The notes under the pieces are model-generated. The model was not told where the DNA came from, did no database searches, and saw nothing but the letters and a program-made list of their open reading frames with translations. A stretch of DNA of 64,000 bases from Chryseobacterium sp. POL2 (GTDB lineage: Bacteria; Bacteroidota; Bacteroidia; Flavobacteriales; Weeksellaceae): positions 62,001-126,000 of the forward strand of contig NZ_CP049298.1 of the NCBI RefSeq assembly GCF_011058315.1, written 5' to 3'. Position numbers and translations under genes: made by a program. This document shows positions 36,605-44,519 of the stretch, in pieces (positions within the stretch are counted from its first letter, which is position 1; every line of letters begins with the position of its first letter).

Positions 36605-36630
36605 ATAAAATTCTAAATCATAAAATAATA

Positions 36631-36666
36631 AAAACGAGTTCAAAAAATGTTTGAACTCGTTTTTTA
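36631..36666. terminator. Bidirectional terminator, purK / copper receptor
   Basis: A 14-base perfect stem AAAACGAGTTCAAA / TTTGAACTCGTTTT with a 5-base loop between convergent genes. Confidence 0.88.
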
Positions 36667-36675
36667 TTTGTAAGC

Positions 36676-38703
36676 TTAAAAGTTGAGGAAAACACCCAAA
36701 TTAAAACTTCGGCCGCGTTCTAAAATCCGTTGTTGCGTATTGTCGCTCAAAGTTCTTGAAAGATGTTCCGCATAAGCGCGATTAAACAAATTGCTAACTT
36801 CAAACTGGAATTGAATGTTTGAATTTAATTTAAAATTCGAATACCAATCAAACACCGAAAAATCTTTGGTTTTCAGTTCTCCAAACTCTGGATGAATGCG
36901 GTTTTGTTTTCCAGAAAATCGATAATTTAATCCTAAAATAAGTTTCGAATATTGCGCTTCCAGATTCCATTTTATATTAATCGGAGCAATTTCTGCCAAT
37001 GGCGTTTTCTTTTCTAAATCTTCTGCATAAGTGTATGCCACCGCCAAATCGGTTTTATAATTCGGTAAAAATTGCCAATGTGCTCTCGATTCAAAACCTG
37101 TTTTCATGGCTTTTTTAATATTCTGAATTTGTCGTACCGTCGGATTTTGCATAGATCCAGTTATCAAGTCACTTCTAAGAACGCCGCCAATATAATTTTG
37201 CATCAAAGCATAAAAAACGTCCGCTTGAAAATGAAAATTATCGGTATGAAACGTATAAATAATGTCCGCCTGATTATTAGTTTCGGGTTTTATATGCGGA
37301 TTTCCTACCACTTCATAACTGTCGTTTCCCACCGCAAAACGATTGATAAAACGCTCTGTTAAACTTCCACTGCGTTGTCCACGTCCCACCCAAATGGCAA
37401 AATCCGAATGCGAGGCCAATTGCTTTTGAAAACCTAAACTAAAACTATGATTAATCTGCTCGCTATCAGCTTTTCCGTACAGTCTTTCAAATAATTTGGA
37501 CAAATCTTCGGCGTTTGCAGTATTGTAATCCATTCGGTAAGAAGCGGTCAATTTGCTATTTCCAAAGCTTTTAGTAAACTCATTAAACCAACCTAATTGA
37601 TTGATATGTGAATCTTGCCAACTGCTTCCATCGCGTGGCATCATTGGCATTTTCGAGGTCATAGAAAGACTTTTTGCCTCTTCATGTTTAACATCAAGAC
37701 CAGAAAAAAGTTGCCAAGTCGATTTTTTCCAAAAGCTTTCTATACGTCCGCCATAAGTTTTAGAAGAAACATTGCTCACCATATTTCGGTTGGGCGATCC
37801 CATGGAATGGTCAACATTTGTGAGGTAGGCAGCGTAAGAAATTTCTTTTAAAACCGAATTTCTAAAATTTGTTTTGTGTTGCAATTGCGCCATCCAAGTT
37901 TTGTCATAAATAAGATCCATTTTTAAAGCCGCAAATTCTACATTTCTTCCTTGATTGGTTGTTACATTCAGGCTCGTAACATTATTTTCATTCCATTGAT
38001 ATTGCACTTTTGTCCCCACAGAATAGCGTTTGAAGGCTGCTCGAACTTCGTCGCCGTTGCCATCTTTGTATCTGTCGCCATCGTTGTAACTGGCGAAAAT
38101 ATCAAGATTGAATTTCTTTGAAGTTAATTGACTTAACCATTCATTTTTAAAAATGCTACCATTGCTGTCGTAACTGCTAGAAAAACGGTTTCTAAGTTTT
38201 AAACTGTCGTTGAACTTTGGCTTTTCTGATACAAAATTAATGGTGCCGCCCACAGCAGGACCAAAACGAAATTGATAAGGTCCTTTGTAAATGTTCGCTT
38301 CTTTTACGGTATTCATATTAATCTGCGAAATAGAAGGATCCATGCGGCTCGGACAAGCGTTGATGGCGTAGGTGGAACCATCTGTTACGATATTGAGTTG
38401 CTCGTATTTGAAACCACGCAAAACGGGATCTGTGCCGAAGTTTCCAGCTTTTTTAACTCCTGAAAATTCTGGAAGCGTTTTTAGGAAATTTCCCGCATCG
38501 TGATCCAAAAGTTGGTTGGAACTTACCTTGATTTGTTTAGAATTTTGATGGTTTTTTGATGTGAATTTTGTGAGTTTTACGACTTCAATATTTTGTATTT
38601 GAAGGCTGTCATTTTGTTGTGCATGAAGAAAATTAAGGCCAGCAATACTGCAAAAAAGACCTAGGCTAATCTTCGGAAAAGCTTTTATAATTGTATGAGA
38701 CAT
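36676..38703 (-). CDS. TonB-dependent copper receptor, OprC/NosA-like
   Basis: 675 residues from the ATG at 38703, which puts the signal peptide (to LHAQ, about 28) at the N-terminus; an earlier in-frame start at 38748 gives a poor leader. Plug domain at about 50-165, then a beta barrel ending in a C-terminal Phe. Two motifs stand out: C117-P-S-R-M121 in the plug and H299-S-M301 in the barrel. The outer-membrane copper receptor OprC binds copper with CxxxM and HxM about 180 residues apart; here the spacing is 182. Copper uptake is therefore the best call, and fits the nearby nirK, whose enzyme needs copper. It is downstream of the Cys-rich gene, same strand. Confidence 0.82.
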   Translation of the reverse strand: MSHTIIKAFPKISLGLFCSIAGLNFLHAQQNDSLQIQNIEVVKLTKFTSKNHQNSKQIKVSSNQLLDHDAGNFLKTLPEFSGVKKAGNFGTDPVLRGFKYEQLNIVTDGSTYAINACPSRMDPSISQINMNTVKEANIYKGPYQFRFGPAVGGTINFVSEKPKFNDSLKLRNRFSSSYDSNGSIFKNEWLSQLTSKKFNLDIFASYNDGDRYKDGNGDEVRAAFKRYSVGTKVQYQWNENNVTSLNVTTNQGRNVEFAALKMDLIYDKTWMAQLQHKTNFRNSVLKEISYAAYLTNVDHSMGSPNRNMVSNVSSKTYGGRIESFWKKSTWQLFSGLDVKHEEAKSLSMTSKMPMMPRDGSSWQDSHINQLGWFNEFTKSFGNSKLTASYRMDYNTANAEDLSKLFERLYGKADSEQINHSFSLGFQKQLASHSDFAIWVGRGQRSGSLTERFINRFAVGNDSYEVVGNPHIKPETNNQADIIYTFHTDNFHFQADVFYALMQNYIGGVLRSDLITGSMQNPTVRQIQNIKKAMKTGFESRAHWQFLPNYKTDLAVAYTYAEDLEKKTPLAEIAPINIKWNLEAQYSKLILGLNYRFSGKQNRIHPEFGELKTKDFSVFDWYSNFKLNSNIQFQFEVSNLFNRAYAEHLSRTLSDNTQQRILERGRSFNLGVFLNF

Positions 38704-38771
38704 GATTAATTTATTAATAATTAAACGGAACTTGATATATGAAACCAAGCTTAATAAATCTTAGAAAAAGT

Positions 38772-39131
38772 CTATACAGTTGGCGGTTCTTCCGCGATTT
38801 CAAAAGATGGAGAAATATAAATTTGGTTTTGGAAAATATTTACATCACGATTTTGTAAAGTGAAAGAAACTTTTTCTTCAAAATTGATGATTTTTGGACT
38901 AATAAAACTGTAATCGAAACAAATTTTCAGAAGTTGAGAATTGGCAATATTGGGATTTTCGGTTTGTGACATTTGACATTTTCCATGACAATCGAGCTCT
39001 GGTTGGTCTTTGTTCTCACAATGCAATTCGTAGAAATCTTGGTTAACGGCATAATCCAACTGTAGCAATGCAGATTGGCTGCTGCAAAGCAAAATTAAGC
39101 TAGAATATAGTATGGAAAACCAAAGTTTCAT
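38772..39131 (-). CDS. Small exported Cys-rich protein upstream of the copper receptor
   Basis: 119 residues with an N-terminal hydrophobic signal segment (to about residue 20). A cluster of possible metal ligands, HCENKDQPELDCHGKCQM (about 37-54), has three Cys, two His and one Met. Similar short proteins precede TonB receptors in many Bacteroidota; I know no tested function. Copper handling is inferred from the ligands and from the receptor 68 bases downstream. Its promoter is among the clearest leaderless ones in the window. Confidence 0.65.
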   Translation of the reverse strand: MKLWFSILYSSLILLCSSQSALLQLDYAVNQDFYELHCENKDQPELDCHGKCQMSQTENPNIANSQLLKICFDYSFISPKIINFEEKVSFTLQNRDVNIFQNQIYISPSFEIAEEPPTV

Positions 39132-39135
39132 AGCC

Positions 39136-39166
39136 CAAATGTAGCCTCTATTCTCAATAATTTCAA
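39136..39166 (-). promoter_or_regulatory. Promoter of the Cys-rich/copper-receptor operon (predicted leaderless)
   Basis: On the minus strand: TTG at 39166-39164, 20 bases, TACATTTG at 39143-39136, then 4 bases and the ATG at 39131. Confidence 0.7.
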
Positions 39167-39403
39167 TATGACTTTTATCTTACATTATTAAATATAGAAT
39201 TGTGATTTGTTGAATACTAAATATAAAAAACTGGATATTAGTGTGTTATGTTATTACTTTAAGATGTTTTATTCAAAATATTGAAATTTTAATAGCACAT
39301 TTTATTCAGGCTGAAATTTATCATATTAAAATAAAATACCTTTTAGTCTTTTATTATTTAGATTTACATGTTTTTAAAATTTAATCATTAAAAATTCAAA
39401 ATC

Positions 39404-40051
39404 ATGAAACGTATCATTCTCTTATCAGGTTTTTTGTGTTTCGGAATGACAAGTGCCCAAGTTCCGCAAGGGACTCAGTTTATTTCTGGACAAATAGGCT
39501 TTTCAAACACCAAAGATCATTCTAAAAACAGCAGCATGGAATCCTACAAGTTTTTGCCGACTTATGGATATTTTTTTGCGCCCAATTGGGCAGTTGTGCT
39601 GAGTGCAGGTTATAAGCAGGACATCGACAAATCGCAATCTCAGAATGCAACATTGGATGTTCTTAGTTTAGAAAACAAAACTTCGGCTTTCGTTGTGACA
39701 CCTTCTCTTAGAAAATTTTGGGTTCTGGATTCTAAATTCAGTTTGTTTTGTCAATTAGATTTTCCTTTAGAATTTGGAAATGTAAAACACACAACAATTT
39801 CTAACAATGGAGTAGGTGATGCACAAAGCAAAAATTCGTATTCTAGTTTTGGTGTAAGCATAAAACCCGGAATTGATTATTTTTTGAGTCCACGTTGGAA
39901 AATTGCGGCAAGTATCGGTGAAATTGGATATTTCAATACGAATTATAAAGAGAGCGATGCTAGTAAAAATCGTTTCAATATGGAAGCTAATTTGGCCAAT
40001 ATCCAATTGGGAGTGAAGTATATTATTCCCGCAAAAAATAAAGCTGATTAA
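39404..40051 (+). CDS. Outer-membrane beta-barrel protein (porin-like)
   Basis: 215 residues with a signal peptide ending in TSAQ (about 19). The mature part alternates hydrophobic and polar residues with aromatic girdles, as in eight-stranded OprF/OmpX-type barrels: opening strand GTQFISGQIGFSN, closing strand ANIQLGVKYII. Function not assignable. The 270 bases upstream (39132-39403) are AT-rich and show only the divergent promoter. An Rrf2 regulator gene follows 78 bases later. Confidence 0.72.
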   Translation: MKRIILLSGFLCFGMTSAQVPQGTQFISGQIGFSNTKDHSKNSSMESYKFLPTYGYFFAPNWAVVLSAGYKQDIDKSQSQNATLDVLSLENKTSAFVVTPSLRKFWVLDSKFSLFCQLDFPLEFGNVKHTTISNNGVGDAQSKNSYSSFGVSIKPGIDYFLSPRWKIAASIGEIGYFNTNYKESDASKNRFNMEANLANIQLGVKYIIPAKNKAD

Positions 40052-40101
40052 AGTCATATCCAAATAAAAGAGTTTTTTATCTTTTATTGGAGAATTAGAT
40101 T

Positions 40102-40109
40102 TAACTTTG
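40102..40109 (+). promoter_or_regulatory. -7 box of the rrf2 gene
   Basis: TAACTTTG, 20 bases before the ATG at 40130. Confidence 0.45.
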
Positions 40110-40129
40110 TCATAGAAAAAAGAAAGAAT

Positions 40130-40561
40130 ATGTTTTCCAAAACTTGTGAATACGCTTTGAGAGCCTTAATCTACATCACTCAGCAGACGAAAGATGGCGG
40201 AAGAATTGGTATTAAGGATATTGCAAGCGGAATAGATTCTCCTGAATATTTTATCGCAAAAATATTGCAGGATCTCAGCAGAAAAGGTTTCGTACAATCT
40301 GCAAAAGGACCAACAGGCGGTTTTTATTTAGATAGTATTAGTCTTAACCGTTCTTTAGCAGAAATTGTAAAAGAAATGGATGGCGACAAAATTTTTACAG
40401 GTTGCGCCTTAGGATTGAAAGAATGTTCAGAATCGCATCCTTGTCCAGTTCATAATGAGTTTAGGCATATCAGAAATAATTTGCAAAATATGCTGAATGA
40501 AATGAAAATTGGAGATTTTGTTAGCCAATTAGAAGCTCAGAAAATATTTTTAAGAAGATAG
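40130..40561 (+). CDS. Rrf2 family regulator, NsrR-like
   Basis: 143 residues. N-terminal winged helix (EYALRALIYI; recognition region SPEYFIAKILQDLSRKGFV) and a C-terminal segment with three cysteines, Cys92, Cys99 and Cys105, spaced as in Fe-S binding Rrf2 proteins (NsrR, IscR). NsrR senses nitric oxide through its cluster and derepresses NO-detoxifying genes. Its position just before nirK and the ric-norB genes supports an NO-sensing role. The three-Cys match is seen; the ligand and target genes are inferred. No operator was found by eye. Confidence 0.8.
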   Translation: MFSKTCEYALRALIYITQQTKDGGRIGIKDIASGIDSPEYFIAKILQDLSRKGFVQSAKGPTGGFYLDSISLNRSLAEIVKEMDGDKIFTGCALGLKECSESHPCPVHNEFRHIRNNLQNMLNEMKIGDFVSQLEAQKIFLRR

Positions 40562-40707
40562 AGAGAAATCTATTTTTCACATAAAAAAAGATAAAAATAT
40601 ATTATAGTATTTAATTAAATAAATTAAAGTTCAGTTATTCTTTATTAGTCTTAATTCAAATAAATAAAATAAAAATTACAACCGTTCACTATTAAATGTA
40701 AACCATC

Positions 40708-41745
40708 ATGAAAAAGTACATTTTCCCCTTAGCCATTTTACTTGCAGGACTTTCGATTAATGCATGTAAAGAAAATACATCAGGAGCAGCTTCGAAATCT
40801 GCTGATACAGAAAATATCGCAGTTGCAGGAGAAGCAGAAGAAGCAAAATTGACAGAAGCTCCCAACGTTCCTGCTCCCATCGGAGATCGTGCTGCCAAAA
40901 AACTCATCGTTCGTCTTGAAACTATTGAGAAAACAGGAGAGTTAGCGGACGGAACGCAATACAATTTCTGGACATTCGGTGGTTCGGTTCCAGGAAGTTT
41001 TATCCGTGCAAGAGTAGGTGACGAAATTGAATTTCACCTTAAAAATAATGAAAACTCAGTTTTCCCTCATAATATCGACCTTCATGCGGTAAATGGTCCT
41101 GGAGGTGGTGCAGAAGCTACTTTCGTGGCACCCGGAAAAGAAGCGGTGTTTAATTTTAAAGCTTTAAATCCTGGATTGTATGTGTACCATTGTGCCACTG
41201 CACCAGTTGGAATGCACATCGCCAACGGAATGTATGGTTTGATTTTAATTGAACCTGAAGGAGGTCTTCCAAAAGTGGATAAAGAATTCTACATTATGCA
41301 AGGTGATTTCTATACCAAAGGAAAATTTGGAGACAAAGGATTGCAAGAATTTGATATGGATAAAGCCATTGCAGAACATCCAGATTATGTAGTGTTCAAC
41401 GGACATACAGGTGCTTTGCTAGGTAAAGGAGAATTGGAAGCCAAAGTAGGCGAAACAGTAAGATTCTTTGTAGGAAACGGTGGTCCAAACATGACGTCTT
41501 CTTTCCACTTAATCGGGGAAATTTTCGATAGAGTATATGTTGAAGGTGGAAGCTTAATTAATGAAAACGTGCAAACTACTGTAATTCCTCCTGGAGGCGC
41601 TGCCATTGCAGAGTTTAAAGCAACTGTTCCTGGTGAATATGTGATTGTTGACCACGCTATTTTCAGAGCTTTCAACAAAGGCGCTTTGGGTAAAATTAAA
41701 ATTACTGGGCCAGACAACCATAAGGTTTTTAAATCAAATAAATAG
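40708..41745 (+). CDS. nirK: Copper-containing nitrite reductase (lipoprotein)
   Basis: 345 residues with a lipobox (INAC, Cys20), so it is probably tethered to a membrane. It reduces nitrite to NO. Two cupredoxin domains carry all ligands. Type 1 copper: His121, Cys162, His170, Met175. Type 2 copper: His126, His161, His316. The catalytic Asp124 lies in HNIDLH and the catalytic His267 in SSFHLIG. The segment between Cys and Met ([14 protein letters not shown]) is of the longer NirK type. Genes for a NirV-like protein, Sco and cytochrome c follow in the same direction. Upstream 40562-40707 is AT-rich with no clear box. Confidence 0.96.
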   Translation: MKKYIFPLAILLAGLSINACKENTSGAASKSADTENIAVAGEAEEAKLTEAPNVPAPIGDRAAKKLIVRLETIEKTGELADGTQYNFWTFGGSVPGSFIRARVGDEIEFHLKNNENSVFPHNIDLHAVNGPGGGAEATFVAPGKEAVFNFKALNPGLYVYHCATAPVGMHIANGMYGLILIEPEGGLPKVDKEFYIMQGDFYTKGKFGDKGLQEFDMDKAIAEHPDYVVFNGHTGALLGKGELEAKVGETVRFFVGNGGPNMTSSFHLIGEIFDRVYVEGGSLINENVQTTVIPPGGAAIAEFKATVPGEYVIVDHAIFRAFNKGALGKIKITGPDNHKVFKSNK

Positions 41746-41801
41746 CTCCATAGTAATAGTTTTTTAAACTTTTGATAACCATTGAGTGGTTCACTTTTAA
41801 A

Positions 41802-42626
41802 ATGAAAAATTGGATTTACATAGTATTTGTTTTGTTATTGTTTTCTTGCGGAGAGTCGTCTAAATCTTCACAACAAAAGCAAGAGCAGCCTAAGTTGGCA
41901 TTCATTTCCAGCCATAAAAAAATGCAAAAAATTGACGGCGGTTACTACAAAGCATTTGTTGGAAAAGAAAACGATAGCCTAACCTACGTGAAATCCTTTT
42001 ATCTGGACGAAACAGCCATAACTAACAATGAATACTTAGAATTTTTAAAAGCGAATCCTCAATGGGTCAAAAGTAAAATTATTAAACTCTATGCAGACAG
42101 CACATATCTCCATCATTGGAAAGGGGATTATGAGTTGCCAGCCGATGTAAGTCCCGATGCACCAGTTACCAATGTTTCTTGGTACGCCGCAAAAGCTTAC
42201 GCCGAAAGTGTCGGAAAACGATTACCAACAGTGGATGAATGGGAATATGCAGCCAGAGCCAGTGAAAATCTAAAAGATGCAACCGAAGATCCTGATTTTA
42301 CAGTGAAGATTTTGAATCTCTATCAACAAAAATTGTGGTATAAAAAACCTGTAAAACAGCACGCACCAAACGCTTGGGGAATTTACGATATGTACGGAAC
42401 CATTTGGGAATGGACAGAAGATTTCAGCTCGGTGATGATTACAGGAGAATCCCGAAAAGACAATGCCGCCAACGAAACTTTGTTTTGTGCAGGTGCGTCG
42501 GTAACGTCATCGGATCTTAGGAATTATGCAGCCTTTGTTCGCTTTGCAATGCGAGGAAGTATGCAAGCCAATTATACGGTTAACAACCTCGGATTCCGTT
42601 GTGCAAAAGATAATATTGAAAAGTAA
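41802..42626 (+). CDS. nirV: SUMF1/formylglycine-enzyme-like lipoprotein (NirV-like)
   Basis: 274 residues from the ATG at 41802, which gives the lipobox FSCG (about Cys16); the earlier in-frame start at 41772 would bury it. The SUMF1 fold is clear: TNNEYLEFL, PVTNVSWYAAKAYAES, KRLPTVDEWEYAAR, MYGTIWEWTEDF and the closing NNLGFRCA. Only one cysteine remains at the C-terminal site where true formylglycine enzymes have two, so it is probably not an oxidase of this kind. NirV of this fold accompanies nirK in other bacteria; its role in NirK maturation is unproven. Confidence 0.82.
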   Translation: MKNWIYIVFVLLLFSCGESSKSSQQKQEQPKLAFISSHKKMQKIDGGYYKAFVGKENDSLTYVKSFYLDETAITNNEYLEFLKANPQWVKSKIIKLYADSTYLHHWKGDYELPADVSPDAPVTNVSWYAAKAYAESVGKRLPTVDEWEYAARASENLKDATEDPDFTVKILNLYQQKLWYKKPVKQHAPNAWGIYDMYGTIWEWTEDFSSVMITGESRKDNAANETLFCAGASVTSSDLRNYAAFVRFAMRGSMQANYTVNNLGFRCAKDNIEK

Positions 42627-42632
42627 GAAATC

Positions 42633-43214
42633 ATGAAAAATATATTTAAAACCATCGCAATAGCTTGTATTTCAGTCCTTATTTTGGGAAGCTGCAGCAA
42701 GCAAAAAACTGAAAACTTAGATCCCAATTCTATTTTCAATTTAAGTTCAAAATGGGAGCAACCCGATGGAACAAAAATTCAACTGGAAGATTTGAAGGGT
42801 AAAGTTCTTACAATGGTCATGGTTTACACCTCTTGCAAAACGGCATGTCCGAAATTAACCTTAGACATGAAACAAATTGAAGCCAAGGTAGCTCACAAAA
42901 ATCCAGATGATTTGCGCTATGTTTTTATTTCTATTGATCCAGAACATGATACACCAGAAAAAATGCAAGAGTTTTTGAAAACTTATAAGCTAGACGGAAA
43001 ACAATGGCTTTTCTTACGAAGCAGCGAAGCCAATACCCGCGAACTTGCCAACGTGTTGGCGATGAAATACAAACAAATTTCACCAATGGACTTTTCGCAC
43101 TCCAATATCATCAGCGTTTACTCAAAAGATGGACTTTTGGTTCATCAAAAAGAAGGTCTTAATATCGACATCGATAATACAGTAAATGCCATTAAAAAAG
43201 AATTGAATAATTAA
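42633..43214 (+). CDS. SCO family copper chaperone / thiol protein (lipoprotein)
   Basis: 193 residues, lipobox LGSC (Cys21). Thioredoxin-like Sco fold with copper ligands Cys68 and Cys72 in SCKTACP and the distal His156 in FSHSN. The FISIDPEHDTPEKM segment is the usual family mark. Sco proteins load or reduce copper sites such as CuA; here the gene lies six bases after nirV and next to nirK, so a role in loading NirK is likely but inferred. Confidence 0.9.
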   Translation: MKNIFKTIAIACISVLILGSCSKQKTENLDPNSIFNLSSKWEQPDGTKIQLEDLKGKVLTMVMVYTSCKTACPKLTLDMKQIEAKVAHKNPDDLRYVFISIDPEHDTPEKMQEFLKTYKLDGKQWLFLRSSEANTRELANVLAMKYKQISPMDFSHSNIISVYSKDGLLVHQKEGLNIDIDNTVNAIKKELNN

Positions 43215-43247
43215 AATTAAATAGTAACATATAATAACAAAAACATC

Positions 43248-43652
43248 ATGAAAAAGTTAATCTTAACAGGAATGCTAGCATCTTTAGTTATTGTGTCTTG
43301 TTCAAAAAAAGAAGCTACTGCAGAAGTACCCCAACAAGAATCTAACGTTATGTTAGAAGAACCAACTGAAAAAGCAGAAGCTGCTGTAGCAATGTCACCA
43401 GAAGAAGAAGGTAAACAATTGGTAGAAGGTACAGACTGTATGTCTTGTCATAAAATTGATGCCCAATTGGTAGGTCCTTCTTACCATGATGTCGCAGCTA
43501 AATATACTGAAGCCGACATCGATATGTTAGCCAATAAAATTATTGAAGGAGGAAAAGGAAATTGGGGGGAAATCCCAATGACTCCTCACACAGGATTAAG
43601 TCCAGAAAACGCAAAATTGATGGTGAAATATATTCTATCACAAAAAAAATAA
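43248..43652 (+). CDS. Small lipoprotein cytochrome c
   Basis: 134 residues, lipobox IVSC (Cys18). An acidic, Ala/Glu-rich linker (about 20-52) leads into a class I cytochrome c domain. The haem is attached at Cys64 and Cys67 with His68 (CMSCH), and the likely axial Met is Met111 in EIPMTPH. Probably the electron donor to NirK, inferred from position at the end of the nirK operon. A long hairpin terminator follows. Confidence 0.88.
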   Translation: MKKLILTGMLASLVIVSCSKKEATAEVPQQESNVMLEEPTEKAEAAVAMSPEEEGKQLVEGTDCMSCHKIDAQLVGPSYHDVAAKYTEADIDMLANKIIEGGKGNWGEIPMTPHTGLSPENAKLMVKYILSQKK

Positions 43653-43659
43653 TTAACTT

Positions 43660-43735
43660 AGCTGTTCTAGAACTTGTTTTTTAGGTTAACATACTCCAAC
43701 TATGTTTATTTTTTAAGATCTAGAGCAGCTTTTTT
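43660..43735 (+). terminator. Terminator of the nirK operon
   Basis: 16-base arms AGCTGTTCTAGAACTT and AAGATCTAGAGCAGCT pair at 14 positions around a 39-base loop, then TTTTTT. It separates nirK-cytochrome from ric-norB. Confidence 0.7.
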
Positions 43736-43781
43736 CGCTTAAAAAATTTTACAACAATAAAGGATAAAAAAGTATTTTATT

Positions 43782-44507
43782 ATGAACACAAAAACAGATT
43801 TAATAGGGGATATGGTTGCTGAAGATTTTAGAACAGCAGCTGTTTTTAAAAAGTATGGTATCGATTTTTGTTGCAAAGGTGGCAGAACCATCGAAGAAGC
43901 TTGTGAGAAAAAAGATTTAGACCAAAATAAAATTTATGCTGAATTGGAAAGCCTTCCAAAAGCAGGCGCTTCTGGCATCGATTTTAAATCTTGGCCTTTG
44001 GATTTATTAGCGGATTATGTGGAAAAAACACACCACCGTTATGTAGAGGAAAAAACACCCATTATTCAACAGTTTTTAGACAAACTTTGTAAAGTACACG
44101 GTGGAAGACACCCAGAATTGTTCGAAATAACCAATCTTTTCAATGCTTCTGCACAAGATTTAGCAGCGCATTTAAAGAAAGAAGAAATGATTTTGTTCCC
44201 TTTCATTAGAAAAATGGTAAATGCAAAAATTTCTGGTCAAGCTATTGAACAACCTCATTTCGGAACGGTAGAAAATCCTGTAGAAATGATGAAACACGAG
44301 CACACAGTAGAAGGAGAAAGATTAGAAAAAATTGCAACATTAACGGATGGCTATACACCTCCAGCAGATGCTTGTAATACTTATCGTGTCACTTTTGCTA
44401 TGCTTCAAGATTTTGAAAACGACTTGCATACGCATATTCATTTAGAAAATAATATTCTTTTTCCAAAATCTATAGAACTTGAAAAACAGTTTTCAGTAGC
44501 TAACTAA
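43782..44507 (+). CDS. ric: Iron-sulfur cluster repair di-iron protein (Ric/ScdA/YtfE)
   Basis: 241 residues. The N-terminal ScdA domain has the family motif GIDFCCKGG with paired Cys30-Cys31; a hemerythrin-like di-iron domain with spaced His and Glu (KKTHHRYVEE region, KVHGGRHPE, AHLKKEE, MMKHEHTVEGE, LHTHIHLENNILFP) follows. It repairs Fe-S clusters damaged by nitric oxide and nitrosative stress. NorB starts 12 bases later, so the two form an NO-defence operon. Confidence 0.93.
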   Translation: MNTKTDLIGDMVAEDFRTAAVFKKYGIDFCCKGGRTIEEACEKKDLDQNKIYAELESLPKAGASGIDFKSWPLDLLADYVEKTHHRYVEEKTPIIQQFLDKLCKVHGGRHPELFEITNLFNASAQDLAAHLKKEEMILFPFIRKMVNAKISGQAIEQPHFGTVENPVEMMKHEHTVEGERLEKIATLTDGYTPPADACNTYRVTFAMLQDFENDLHTHIHLENNILFPKSIELEKQFSVAN

Positions 44508-44519
44508 AAAATAAAAACT

